Source of the DNA: an uncultured Lachnospiraceae bacterium
Lineage (GTDB): Bacteria; Bacillota; Clostridia; Lachnospirales; Lachnospiraceae
Assembly: GCA_910586205.1 (NCBI GenBank)
Contig: CAJUGD010000003.1
Coordinates: forward strand, 156,442 to 220,441
Direction of reading: 5' to 3'
DNA length: 64,000 bases
This document shows, one piece after another, positions 35,190-43,527 of the stretch; the stretch's first letter is position 1; each line of letters starts with the position of its first letter. The notes beneath the pieces are model-generated. The model searched no databases, was not told the origin of the DNA, and saw only the letters and a program-made list of their open reading frames with translations. The translations under genes and the position numbers were made by a program.

Positions 35190-36162
35190 CTGTCTTAAGA
35201 CAGACATAAAAGCCCAATGGAAAAGGCCGGTGGTGGAGGTTATGATCCCGGTCTATAAGCCAGGGGAAAAGCTTGCCTGCCTGCTTCACAGGCTGAGAAA
35301 ACAGACTTATCCTGTAAGCAGGATTCTGATGGTGAATACAGAGGAAAAATACTGGCGGCCAGAACTTGTACAAAATATAGACAATCTGGAAGTCCGCCAT
35401 ATTTCAAAGGAGCAGTTTGACCATGGGGGAACCAGAAATATGGGGGCAGAGCTTTTACAGGGAGATATTCTGATCTTTATGACAGACGATGCGGTTCCCA
35501 AAGGAAGGCGGCTTGTAGAACGGCTTGTGGAGGCGTTAGGGCAGAAAGGGCCGCAGGGGGAAACCATGGCCATGGCATATGCAAGGCAGCTTCCGGCGGA
35601 TGATTGTCTGGAAGTGGAAAGGTATACCAGACATTTTAATTATCCGAAGGAAAGCTGTGTGAAGACCCGAGAGGATCTTCCCCATTTGGGCATTAAGACT
35701 TATTTTGCTTCGAATGTGTGCTGTGCTTATCAGAGGAAGGTGTTTGAAGAACTGGGAGGATTTGTGAGCCCTGCTATTTTTAACGAAGATATGATTTTTG
35801 CGGCAGGGGCAATTAAGGCAGGTTATGGCATTGCTTATGCTTCTGACGCCAGGGTGATTCATTCTCATAATTTAACATTTTGGCAGCAGTTCAGACGGAA
35901 TTTTGACTTGGCAGTATCTCAGGCGGATCATCCGGAGGTTTTTCGTGGGCTGCCGTCAGAAGGAGAGGGAATCCGTATGGTAAAATCTGCTGCAGAATGG
36001 CTGCTGAAGCAGGGAAAGCCGAGTCAGCTTCCGGTTTTGATTATGGGAAGCGCCTGCAAATATGCAGGTTATCGGATGGGGAAAATGTACAGGATGCTGC
36101 CGCATTCGCTGGTGCTGTGGTGCAGCATGAATAAGGAGTATTGGAGGAGGGTCAGCCTATGA
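35161..36162 (+). CDS. GT2 family glycosyltransferase, rhamnosyltransferase-like
   Basis: A 333-residue enzyme from the TTG at 35161, which follows GGAGG at 7 nt; an ATG at 35137 adds eight residues. Motifs: VMIPVYKPGEKLACLLHRL, the rhamnosyltransferase-type ISKEQFDHGGTRNMGAELL, MTDDAVPKG (metal site) and FNEDMIFAAGAIKAGYGIAY. The FDHGGTRN block is characteristic of RgpB/RfbF-like rhamnan enzymes, which use dTDP-L-rhamnose; the rfbC gene at 38446 fits this. It overlaps the flippase end and the DUF2304 start, all in one transcript. Confidence 0.88.
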   Translation: MRKENHLEDSCLKTDIKAQWKRPVVEVMIPVYKPGEKLACLLHRLRKQTYPVSRILMVNTEEKYWRPELVQNIDNLEVRHISKEQFDHGGTRNMGAELLQGDILIFMTDDAVPKGRRLVERLVEALGQKGPQGETMAMAYARQLPADDCLEVERYTRHFNYPKESCVKTREDLPHLGIKTYFASNVCCAYQRKVFEELGGFVSPAIFNEDMIFAAGAIKAGYGIAYASDARVIHSHNLTFWQQFRRNFDLAVSQADHPEVFRGLPSEGEGIRMVKSAAEWLLKQGKPSQLPVLIMGSACKYAGYRMGKMYRMLPHSLVLWCSMNKEYWRRVSL

Positions 36163-36614
36163 TGACCATAACCTTGCGGATAGCGCTGATTCTGGTGTCT
36201 GTGGCAACATTTTTTCAGATGATGCGGGAGATACGGCAGTCTAAGGTGCAGATTGAAAGTGCAATATTTTGGATTGTCCTGGCCTTGGTGCTGGTAGTGT
36301 TCAGCGTGTTTCCGCGGGCAGCGGATTTTATTGCCCATTGTCTTGGAATTTATTCTACCGCTAATTTTCTTTTTTTGTTTGCCATCTTTGTTTTGATTCT
36401 GAAGGTGTTTTATATGACCATTCATATCTCCCAGCTTGAGACGAAGATCAAGGAACTGGTTCAGAAAATGGCGCTGGAGGAAAGAATCCGAGAGGAAAGG
36501 CAGATACAAAGGGTGCAGGCGGATAGCTGTGGAAAAAGCCAGGCAGAAGAAAATGCTCATGTTTCAGCAGCTGTCAGGGATTCACAAAGTGTTGGGCAGA
36601 CGGGAAAACTATAG
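36159..36614 (+). CDS. DUF2304 membrane protein
   Basis: A 151-residue protein from the ATG at 36159 overlapping the previous stop (ATGA); GGAGGAGG lies upstream. It has three hydrophobic segments in the first 90 residues (ITLRIALILVSVATFFQMM, SAIFWIVLALVLVVFSVF and FLFLFAIFVLILKVFYM), a charged coiled-coil-like stretch (residues 90-125), and a variable tail. DUF2304 proteins accompany DPM1-like glycosyltransferases and appear to aid their membrane docking; this is from gene neighbourhood. Confidence 0.85.
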   Translation: MMTITLRIALILVSVATFFQMMREIRQSKVQIESAIFWIVLALVLVVFSVFPRAADFIAHCLGIYSTANFLFLFAIFVLILKVFYMTIHISQLETKIKELVQKMALEERIREERQIQRVQADSCGKSQAEENAHVSAAVRDSQSVGQTGKL

Positions 36615-36623
36615 GAGGCGGTC

Positions 36624-38303
36624 ATGCCAAAGATGACTTTGAAGAAAATAAATAAGACCTGGACCGTGGGAATGGCGGCGCTGCTTGTCATGTGTTTATG
36701 GCATCTGAGCGAGGTGCAAATGAGCGTACAGGCATGCGGCGATAAATGGCTGACCGGCAATTATCTGGCGCTGGCAGCGGCTTTGCTGGGAACGGGAGGA
36801 TTGCTGGGATGGTTTTTCTTTGGAGGATTGAAAAGAAAGGAAAAGAAACTGGAGGAAATCTATCCCGTGGCAGGACTGCTTTTGGGGCTTTTCTATCTTT
36901 TTGTACTTCCTCCCTTGTCAGGGCCGGATGAGATCAGCCATTATATCAGCGCTTATCAGCTTTCCAGCCACATGATGGGGCAGCCGGCTAACAGTGAGGA
37001 CGGCCATGTGCTGGTACGCACACAGGATTGGTTTTTGGAGGATATTTACGGAGATTATGAGTATGAAGTAAAAGACGGATATCTGACGAAAAAGGAACAG
37101 GAAGATCAAAAGGAGGCGGTAGTTTTAGGCAGGCCGCTTAAGGAGGCTGTATACAGGCTGATCCATGAGAAATTGCGGGAGAATGCACCAGGGGAAATAC
37201 AGATTGAGAGAGAGGCACTTGGGGAAATGGCGGTTTCTCCCTATCCGCCGGTTGTGACTACACCGGCAGCATATTTTCCTCAGGCATTGGGCGTTTCTTT
37301 GGCCAGAATACTGAAGCTGAACAGTTTGTGGCTGGCTTATATGGGACGGATCTGTAATCTGCTGTTTTTTGTGGCAGTGACCTGGCTTGCCATGAAAAGG
37401 CTTCCTTTTGGAAAAGAGATTCTTTTTGGTGCGGCAGTTCTTCCTATGACGCTTCACCTGTCTGCATCCTTTTCCTATGATGTGTGGATTATGGCGTGGA
37501 TTTTTTATTTCACATCTTATTGTCTCTATCTGGCATATGATGCCAATCGGGTAAAAATAAAGGATGTGGCAGTCCTGGCGCTGGTGATGGCTCTTGTAGG
37601 ACCCTGCAAGATGGTCTACGGGGTATTTATGGGGCTCTGTCTTTTGATTCCGGTGAGAAAATTCGGAGGATGGAGAAACTGGCTGTTATCCGCCGGCTGT
37701 GTGCTGGGTGCATGGGCTCTGGTGATGGTAGTGATCAATGGACAAACCGTAAGTACCTATGTGTCGCCGGAGACGGAAAATTATATTGTATGGGCAGAGG
37801 AAACGGGATACACGTTGGGAACACTGCTTCATCAGCCCTATCAGACCTTGCGCATTTTCTTTAATACGATTATGTGGCAGGCAGAACAATACCACCTGAC
37901 TATGATCGGCGCTTATCTGGGCAATCTGGATCCTGTGCTGGATGTGCCGTATGTGCTGGTCATGGCTTTTACGGCAGGACTTTTGTATCTGGCTTTTCGA
38001 AAGCCGGGAGAGGTCTTGGTTTTCACAGGAGGGAAGCGGCTGTGGGTATGGGTGCTGTGCCTTTCCTGCATAGGAGCCACAATGCTTTCCATGCTGTTGG
38101 CCTGGACGCCGCAGGGTTCTCAGGTCATAAGCGGCGTTCAGGGCAGATACTTTCTCCCGTTTCTTCCGGTTCTTTTGATGAGTTTTAAAAATGATACGCT
38201 GGTTCTGACCAGAGACGGGAACCGAAAGGTGCTGTACGGCATGTGCTGCGGGGCAGGGTATGCTGCGCTGCGGATTTTTGCGGTGGTGAGTATGAGGCTT
38301 TAG
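36624..38303 (+). CDS. DUF2142 polytopic membrane protein (GT-C-like)
   Basis: A 559-residue protein with about 12 predicted membrane helices. After the second helix a large outside loop starts with LSGPDEISHYISAYQLSSHM; an acidic pair in such a loop is a mark of GT-C glycosyltransferases. DUF2142 members are thought to transfer sugars from polyprenyl phosphate on the outer face. Preceded by AGGAGG. It is the last gene of the operon before a separate promoter for rfbC. Confidence 0.85.
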   Translation: MPKMTLKKINKTWTVGMAALLVMCLWHLSEVQMSVQACGDKWLTGNYLALAAALLGTGGLLGWFFFGGLKRKEKKLEEIYPVAGLLLGLFYLFVLPPLSGPDEISHYISAYQLSSHMMGQPANSEDGHVLVRTQDWFLEDIYGDYEYEVKDGYLTKKEQEDQKEAVVLGRPLKEAVYRLIHEKLRENAPGEIQIEREALGEMAVSPYPPVVTTPAAYFPQALGVSLARILKLNSLWLAYMGRICNLLFFVAVTWLAMKRLPFGKEILFGAAVLPMTLHLSASFSYDVWIMAWIFYFTSYCLYLAYDANRVKIKDVAVLALVMALVGPCKMVYGVFMGLCLLIPVRKFGGWRNWLLSAGCVLGAWALVMVVINGQTVSTYVSPETENYIVWAEETGYTLGTLLHQPYQTLRIFFNTIMWQAEQYHLTMIGAYLGNLDPVLDVPYVLVMAFTAGLLYLAFRKPGEVLVFTGGKRLWVWVLCLSCIGATMLSMLLAWTPQGSQVISGVQGRYFLPFLPVLLMSFKNDTLVLTRDGNRKVLYGMCCGAGYAALRIFAVVSMRL

Positions 38304-38330
38304 AAGAAGATTTTTTAGGAACAGTTGTTT

Positions 38331-38359
38331 TTGACAAAGGACAGGGTTCGTAGTATAGT
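38331..38359 (+). promoter_or_regulatory. Promoter of rfbC
   Basis: TTGACA (38331-38336), a 17-bp spacer and TATAGT (38354-38359), giving a leader of about 80 nt to the start at 38446. Confidence 0.7.
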
Positions 38360-38445
38360 ATAGCTGATAAGAAAGATCAAGACAGCAGTCTGAAGTGAAT
38401 GACGGAACTGCCTGATACAGAGGCGAAGGAAAAGAGGAGTGAACA

Positions 38446-39000
38446 ATGGGAAAGATTAAGGTAACAGCTTGTGAAATCGAAGGGCTGTATGTGATTGAGC
38501 CGACAGTATTTAAAGATGAGCGCGGTTATTTTGTGGAAACCTATAATCAGAATGATTTCAGGGAAGCAGGGCTGGATATGGAATTTGTGCAGGACAACCA
38601 GTCGATGTCTGTGCGGGGGGTGCTGCGAGGGCTTCATTACCAGAAACAGTTTCCTCAGGGAAAGCTGGTAAGGGTGCTGCGGGGAGAGGTATTTGACGTG
38701 GCGGTGGATCTTCGGAAGGATTCTAAAACTTTTGGAAAATGGTTCGGCGTGCGGCTCAGCGGGGAGAATAAGAAGATGTTTTATATCTCACAGGGCTTTG
38801 CCCATGGCTTTTTGGTGCTTTCTGACGAGGCGGAGTTTGCCTATAAGTGTACGGATTTTTACCGCCCGGGAGACGAGGGCGGCTTGGCATGGGATGACCC
38901 GGAGATTGGAATCAAATGGCCGTTTGAGGACGGAGTGGAGCTGATTATTTCTGAAAAGGATACAAAGTGGGGCGGATTGGCAGATACCTTTCGGTTTTAA
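38446..39000 (+). CDS. rfbC: dTDP-4-dehydrorhamnose 3,5-epimerase
   Basis: A 184-residue cupin-fold enzyme, third step of dTDP-L-rhamnose synthesis. Family marks: DERGYFVETYNQNDF, VQDNQSMSVRGVLRGLHYQ (catalytic His in GLHYQ), RVLRGEVFDVAVDLRK, FYISQGFAHGFLVLSDEAEFAYKCTDFY (catalytic Tyr region) and WDDPEIGIKWP. The companion genes rfbA, rfbB and rfbD are not in the window. It has its own promoter and GAGGAG site, and supports rhamnose in the surface glycan. Confidence 0.95.
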   Translation: MGKIKVTACEIEGLYVIEPTVFKDERGYFVETYNQNDFREAGLDMEFVQDNQSMSVRGVLRGLHYQKQFPQGKLVRVLRGEVFDVAVDLRKDSKTFGKWFGVRLSGENKKMFYISQGFAHGFLVLSDEAEFAYKCTDFYRPGDEGGLAWDDPEIGIKWPFEDGVELIISEKDTKWGGLADTFRF

Positions 39001-39011
39001 GACACGCTCTA

Positions 39012-39028
39012 GAGCTCCATCCGGCCAG
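39012..39028 (+). repeat. Short copy of the CTCCATCCGGCCAG repeat
   Basis: GAGCTCCATCCGGCCAG directly follows rfbC. The same core forms both ends of the large inverted repeat at 63465-63628, so this may be a remnant of that element. Confidence 0.5.
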
Positions 39029-39117
39029 CACACTATCATAACCCGTTGACAGACCACAGATAAATATTTTTCAGCAACAAAAGAACAGGGAATAGAACAG
39101 GAAAGGAAGAAAGGACA

Positions 39118-39930
39118 ATGGCATATGTGATTTCACTGCTGAAGGAGATCATCAGAAAGCGAAGGCTGGTATGGGATTTGTCCAAGGCAGATTTCAGAAA
39201 GCGGTTTGTAGGTTCCTACTTTGGCATTGTCTGGATGTTTGTTCAGCCCATGGTGACAGTGTTGATCTATTTTCTGGTTTTCCAGATTGGGCTCAAAAGC
39301 GAGCCTCCGATTCCGGGAGCTCCATATGTGCTGTGGCTGGTGCCGGGTATTGTGCCATGGTTTTTTTTCAGCGAAACTTTGAACTGCATTACCAGCTGCC
39401 TGCAGGAATATCATTATCTAGTGAAAAAGGTGGTTTTTCAGGTAGAGATTCTGCCGATTATCAAGCTGCTTTCCTGCCTGCTGGTTCACAGCTTTTTTGT
39501 TTTGATCATGTTATTGATGTTTGGGATTTATCGGTGGAGTGTATTCTTTACTTGGGTGCAGCTTGTGTACTATTCTTTTGCCGCCTCTTTGCTGGCTTTA
39601 GGCATTGGTTATTTTACCTCAGCAGTAAATGTGTTTTTTAAAGATATGGCGCAGATTGTCAGTATCTGCCTTCAGTTCGGAATGTGGCTGACACCGATTA
39701 TGTATCATGAGAGCTTATTTGCAGATGAGGCCCCCTGGGCTGTGACTCTTTTAAAGCTGAATCCCTTTTATTATATTTCCACAGGATATCGGGACAGTAT
39801 GCTGACAGGGGATTGGTTTTGGATGAGACCCAAACTGACTCTTTATTTCTGGGCAGTGACACTGGTGATGGGGCTTGTGGGACTGAAGGTGTTTAAAAGG
39901 CTGAGGCCGCATTTTTCTGATGTGCTTTAA
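39118..39930 (+). CDS. ABC-2 type polysaccharide export permease (Wzm/TagG-like)
   Basis: A 270-residue membrane protein with six predicted helices. The soluble N-terminus DLSKADFRKRFVGSYFGIVWMFVQP and the middle NVFFKDMAQIVSICLQFGMWLTPIMY are typical of TagG/Wzm permeases that export undecaprenyl-linked polysaccharides (O-antigen, teichoic acid, rhamnan). Such permeases need an ATPase partner (TagH/Wzt) usually encoded next; none follows. Instead there is a terminator and then convergent genes. The ATPase must be supplied from elsewhere or was lost. Confidence 0.92.
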   Translation: MAYVISLLKEIIRKRRLVWDLSKADFRKRFVGSYFGIVWMFVQPMVTVLIYFLVFQIGLKSEPPIPGAPYVLWLVPGIVPWFFFSETLNCITSCLQEYHYLVKKVVFQVEILPIIKLLSCLLVHSFFVLIMLLMFGIYRWSVFFTWVQLVYYSFAASLLALGIGYFTSAVNVFFKDMAQIVSICLQFGMWLTPIMYHESLFADEAPWAVTLLKLNPFYYISTGYRDSMLTGDWFWMRPKLTLYFWAVTLVMGLVGLKVFKRLRPHFSDVL

Positions 39931-39938
39931 GATGGGAA

Positions 39939-39983
39939 CAAAAAAGTGTAAAGTGCCTTGCGGCGGGGCTTTACACTTTTTTG
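39939..39983. terminator. Bidirectional terminator between the export permease and the NTPase operon
   Basis: CAAAAAAGTGTAAAG (39939-39953) and its perfect complement (39969-39983) form a 15-bp stem with T-rich ends on both strands. Confidence 0.85.
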
Positions 39984-40014
39984 TTGGAAGGTTAATTGCT
40001 GTTTGTGCCAGAGA

Positions 40015-42723
40015 TTATCGATATCCTTTTCGTTTCAATTTCATCCCCTTCAGGTAAATATCCGGAATATGATAGCGAATTGCATCGCCTTTCTTTCTTT
40101 GGTATTCTTTCAAGACACCGATTTCAATGAAATGGTCAATCACTGTTTTTAAGTTTTCCTCTTTCATACCGCATTTTTTCAATGCAGAATATAATGTCTG
40201 CTCATCTGCAGGGAATGTGCTGCAATAATTTTTTAATTGGGAAAAGATTGTCTGGTATTCGGCATATTCTTCGCTCATATCAGTAATTCTGTCTTCAGAA
40301 ACCTCTTCAATGGAATTTTCCAAAGACCTGGGTTTGAATATTTTCCTTCCTTCTTTATTTTCACCTTCCATCTCGTCAAGCTCATGTCGAGCTGCAACAG
40401 AAAATAGTTTGATGATACTTCGAGGAACAATTTTATTATTGGTATCGCCAAGCCGGTAAACAATCCAATTATAGGTATAAGCCTTATTTCCTTTTCCCAT
40501 TTTTTCACCAACTAATACATTTAGAATAATTCTATTAATATTTTCCATTGGTTTTGGCATGATTCCTACTAAATCAGATTCTGCCAAGGAGTATCCTTCC
40601 TTTTCTAATGTAGTTTTTATCAGTGATTTCAGCTCAAAGCTTGCCTCCATCATTCGTTTCCAAAGCATAGCCAGCAGATAATCGTAAGTCCATTCAATAT
40701 TGCTTCTGTAATTGTTTAATTTAATCTTATCTGTAAGTAGAATTTCTTTTTTATAAATATCGTTGCGCAAAAAGATTTTTGCGCGAAGGCTTTTATATCT
40801 CAGAGTGCTTTCAGCCCAAAAAGCAATAAGCTGAGAGATCAGGCTGCCTCTAAAGTCTTTATCAATGCAAAAATCAAGGGAATCATAGGTTATGATAACG
40901 ATCTGGTTATCTTTTTCAAGGCAATGGTTAATTTCACTTAAAAGCTCAGATAATTCTTCATCCATATTGTTGTATTTTTTCATGTACTCAATAATGTAGC
41001 TGTATTTGCAGGAAATTATGCCTTTCAAATATTCATAACTGTTAATGTTATATCGTTTTATGATTTCTTTTAATGTTCTGACGGCAAGTATTTTCCAATA
41101 GATTGTATAGTATTCTGTATTTAGTGTTTTTCCAATAGCCCTGAAATTAGATTTATCCGGAAAAGCATCTGACGCATCTAACCCTGCAAGCCATGTAACA
41201 TTAGAGGTTTCATTTGTAGGAATACCAATATATTCAGCCATTGCTTTGGCATATTTGTCACAGTTAAGGACTTTGAACAAAGCTGTTTTCCCACTGCCTT
41301 TAGAACCAGTAATAATAAATTTGCTGTTATCAAAAATGTATTTATACTCTTTCAATGGATAAAAGTATTTTTTGAGGCTTTCGTAAGAAATAAATTCATT
41401 TTCCGCAGAAGGGGTTTCTGAATGAATGATTCCCTCAATGGATTGTAATATGGTTTTTCTGTCATTTTTTGTAAGAGTAATAGTGTATTCATTTTCATTT
41501 TGCAATTTTTCCAGCTTGTCTGCGATTTGTTTGTATATATTCTTATCTCCGTTTTGTGTCAAAAGTCGTAAAAGCCTTGAATCTGAATTAATGTTCGTGG
41601 CGATCACATCATAATGGATGTTCAATGGATAATGCACGGAAGATTCATCGTATAGATCAGGCAGCTCGTCAAAATAACCGGATTTCTCCAGGGCAAGAAA
41701 ACTGTTTCTGATATAATACTCCACTTCTTCCCTTGCCGCATCTTCCAGAACAGGAACAGGGGTATTGATCAGATAAAAGGGTATGTTTCCATTGCATAAT
41801 TTAGGAAGGACATAATTCAGGCCAATCATGTTTTGTTCATTTCCATAGAACAGCATTACAACTTCATGAGAACAGCTAAACAGAGTCAAGCCTCCAATAT
41901 CATGTAATCCTGCTCTGGAATCAATCAAAATATAATCGGGCTGGTACTGGGTATTGATTCTTTCAAATAAATAACGGATGGGATTTTTCTGGTCATAAAA
42001 CTTTGGCATATTAAAATCAATGCGGGAAAGTTTATTGTAATAGTTGTCATAATTATCCACAGAAAGATTCGCTGCCTGCATGACAAGCAATTCGCCTCCG
42101 TTCATTCCCAGAAGTTCTTTTGAAGTGACAGAATAAACATATTCATCCATATTTATGGGATCTGTTTCCTTCTCACATTCTACGAGAAAGTCTACTACAC
42201 CATATTGAGGGTATTCTATTCCGGTTTCTTGTCTTAAAATAGTAGATAATCCTGGAGCTTCTAGATCCATATCGATTGCAAAAACTTTTTTTCCCTTGCG
42301 GGCCATCTGCAAGGCAACCATGGCTAATGCGGTAGTTCTTCCAACGCCTCCCTTATAGGAATAGAAGGTAATGATCTTGGCATTCTCTTTTATTTTGTCA
42401 TTAAATGTATAATTCCAATTTTTCTTTACAAGAGGACGCTCGCCATAATAAATATTATATTCAATTTTTTCGACGTTTTTTGAGACTTCTTCATACAAAA
42501 TGTGGTTTTCACTGATACTGCGTATTTGCCCTATCCAGTTTTCTCCTGTGATTTTTGTGAGATCGTTTTTTAGTTTTTCTAAATTAACTGTCCCTATAAT
42601 AAAAATAGAAATTCTTCCATATACATCTCTGATCACATATAATCGGTTTGTTTCTGCAGTGCTCTTTGTATAAGATTTAAGATATTCAATTACTTTATCC
42701 TTTATTTCATCAAAATGAATCAT
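40015..42723 (-). CDS. Dual P-loop NTPase: KGGVGR SIMIBI ATPase fused to an Sll1717-like ATPase
   Basis: A 902-residue protein I cannot match to a named system. Residues 1-110: small alpha/beta N-terminal domain. Residues 115-410: MinD/ParA-like ATPase with deviant Walker A KGGVGRTT (124-131), DMDLEAPGLS (151-160) and IDSRAG (267-272). Residues 445-830: second NTPase with Walker A GSKGSGKT (473-480), a Walker B IVIITYDSLD (608-617), and FLRNDI plus a YRSNIEWTYDYLLAMLWKR helix resembling Sll1717-type P-loop ATPases. Residues 835-902: probable winged helix. Its start overlaps the stop of the HEPN-like gene as ATGA. Both genes look AT-rich compared with the flanking glycan genes. A conflict or defence role is inferred from domain types. 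Confidence 0.8.
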   Translation of the reverse strand: MIHFDEIKDKVIEYLKSYTKSTAETNRLYVIRDVYGRISIFIIGTVNLEKLKNDLTKITGENWIGQIRSISENHILYEEVSKNVEKIEYNIYYGERPLVKKNWNYTFNDKIKENAKIITFYSYKGGVGRTTALAMVALQMARKGKKVFAIDMDLEAPGLSTILRQETGIEYPQYGVVDFLVECEKETDPINMDEYVYSVTSKELLGMNGGELLVMQAANLSVDNYDNYYNKLSRIDFNMPKFYDQKNPIRYLFERINTQYQPDYILIDSRAGLHDIGGLTLFSCSHEVVMLFYGNEQNMIGLNYVLPKLCNGNIPFYLINTPVPVLEDAAREEVEYYIRNSFLALEKSGYFDELPDLYDESSVHYPLNIHYDVIATNINSDSRLLRLLTQNGDKNIYKQIADKLEKLQNENEYTITLTKNDRKTILQSIEGIIHSETPSAENEFISYESLKKYFYPLKEYKYIFDNSKFIITGSKGSGKTALFKVLNCDKYAKAMAEYIGIPTNETSNVTWLAGLDASDAFPDKSNFRAIGKTLNTEYYTIYWKILAVRTLKEIIKRYNINSYEYLKGIISCKYSYIIEYMKKYNNMDEELSELLSEINHCLEKDNQIVIITYDSLDFCIDKDFRGSLISQLIAFWAESTLRYKSLRAKIFLRNDIYKKEILLTDKIKLNNYRSNIEWTYDYLLAMLWKRMMEASFELKSLIKTTLEKEGYSLAESDLVGIMPKPMENINRIILNVLVGEKMGKGNKAYTYNWIVYRLGDTNNKIVPRSIIKLFSVAARHELDEMEGENKEGRKIFKPRSLENSIEEVSEDRITDMSEEYAEYQTIFSQLKNYCSTFPADEQTLYSALKKCGMKEENLKTVIDHFIEIGVLKEYQRKKGDAIRYHIPDIYLKGMKLKRKGYR

Positions 42724-43160
42724 ATTATCACCCCGTCAATGTCCATTTTCATTATCATATCAATCAAAGATTCTGTCTCCATATGTATTTTTTCGGCTAA
42801 GGTTTTTGTGTTTAATGTGCTGCTGTCAGGTTCGTATCTTCTTTTGGGATCCCACTCATTTAAGGTATTCGGGCAGGTAGACAGGATATCGAGGCAATAG
42901 CTGGAAGCAGCACATCCGCTAAGGCTGATTAAATCAATTTCGTTCTTTAAATCAGAGAGCTTGTGTCCGAAGCTCCTTAAAGTTGAATGGCCACGGGAAA
43001 ATGAATAGCCGTGTTGGGAATATAGTGTTAGTACCAGCTTGCAATAACATTCTAATATATATCCTGACAGATAGTTTGCATTAAACCATTGTTTCTTTTG
43101 AAATAATAAATGAGAAGAATCATACATGCGGTAAGCCGTATCTTGATAATTATCCGGCAT
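42720..43160 (-). CDS. HEPN-like small helical protein
   Basis: A 146-residue all-helical protein. The order DTAYRMYDSSHLLFQKKQWFNANYL, then ILECYCKLVLTLYSQHGY, then FGHKLSDLKNEI matches the HEPN fold, with the LE..LK helix and the GH.L..L helix. A canonical R-x4-6-H ribonuclease motif is not clear: the nearest form is R-S-F-G-H or R-G-H, so nuclease activity is uncertain. It starts after a strong AGAAGGAGG site and overlaps the dual-NTPase gene, so the pair is one translational unit. In known systems HEPN partners act as toxin or sensor; here that is inference. Confidence 0.7.
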   Translation of the reverse strand: MPDNYQDTAYRMYDSSHLLFQKKQWFNANYLSGYILECYCKLVLTLYSQHGYSFSRGHSTLRSFGHKLSDLKNEIDLISLSGCAASSYCLDILSTCPNTLNEWDPKRRYEPDSSTLNTKTLAEKIHMETESLIDMIMKMDIDGVII

Positions 43161-43176
43161 TTTAGTTTACCTCCTT

Positions 43177-43359
43177 CTATTGTTTATTTCCGCGATCAAT
43201 GAACCAAGCGTCGTACTTGCACGGGTATTTGGCGAATGCCGCGTCCACTGGCTGCGTAGCAAATTCAATGTCCCATTGCTTGCTGCAGGATCTTTGACTG
43301 AAGATGAAGTTATATATTTTTATACTATGATTTTTGCCAAAAATAAGGTTTTCAGCCAA
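43177..43359 (-). CDS. Possible small ORF upstream of the HEPN-like gene
   Basis: A 60-codon frame (TTG start at 43359) lies wholly inside the 5' leader between the promoter at 43377-43405 and the HEPN-like gene; its stop codon touches the HEPN ribosome site. It has no ribosome binding site of its own and matches nothing I recognise; the C-terminal part is rich in aromatic and acidic residues. It could be a degraded gene end, a leader peptide or chance. Confidence 0.25.
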   Translation of the reverse strand: MAENLIFGKNHSIKIYNFIFSQRSCSKQWDIEFATQPVDAAFAKYPCKYDAWFIDRGNKQ

Positions 43360-43376
43360 AGTACAGTAATATATTT

Positions 43377-43405
43377 ATTATAACTAGCATTGTAAGGATA
43401 TACAA
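43377..43405 (-). promoter_or_regulatory. Promoter of the HEPN/dual-NTPase operon
   Basis: On the minus strand TTGTAT (43405-43400), a 17-bp spacer and a perfect TATAAT (43382-43377). It predicts a leader of about 210 nt before the HEPN-like start at 43160. Confidence 0.7.
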
Positions 43406-43461
43406 TAGACTTGAGAAAATATTTTTAATAGAAAACGATTTGTTATAGGAAAGGCAAAACA

Positions 43462-43502
43462 GGCTCGCTTCCGATGAGTAATTTTATGATTCGGAAGGAG
43501 CC
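43462..43502 (-). terminator. Terminator of the aldo/keto reductase gene
   Basis: GGCTCGCTTCCGA and TCGGAAGGAGCC form a bulged stem (43462-43474 with 43491-43502); on the minus strand it is followed by TGTTTTG. It separates the reductase transcript from the next minus-strand promoter. Confidence 0.65.
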
Positions 43503-43527
43503 ATATGTTTTATCTATTATTCTGATT

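Noticed and set aside
43180..43383. 67-codon plus-strand ORF in the leader of the HEPN-like operon
   Set aside because: No ribosome site and it runs against the predicted promoter and transcript.
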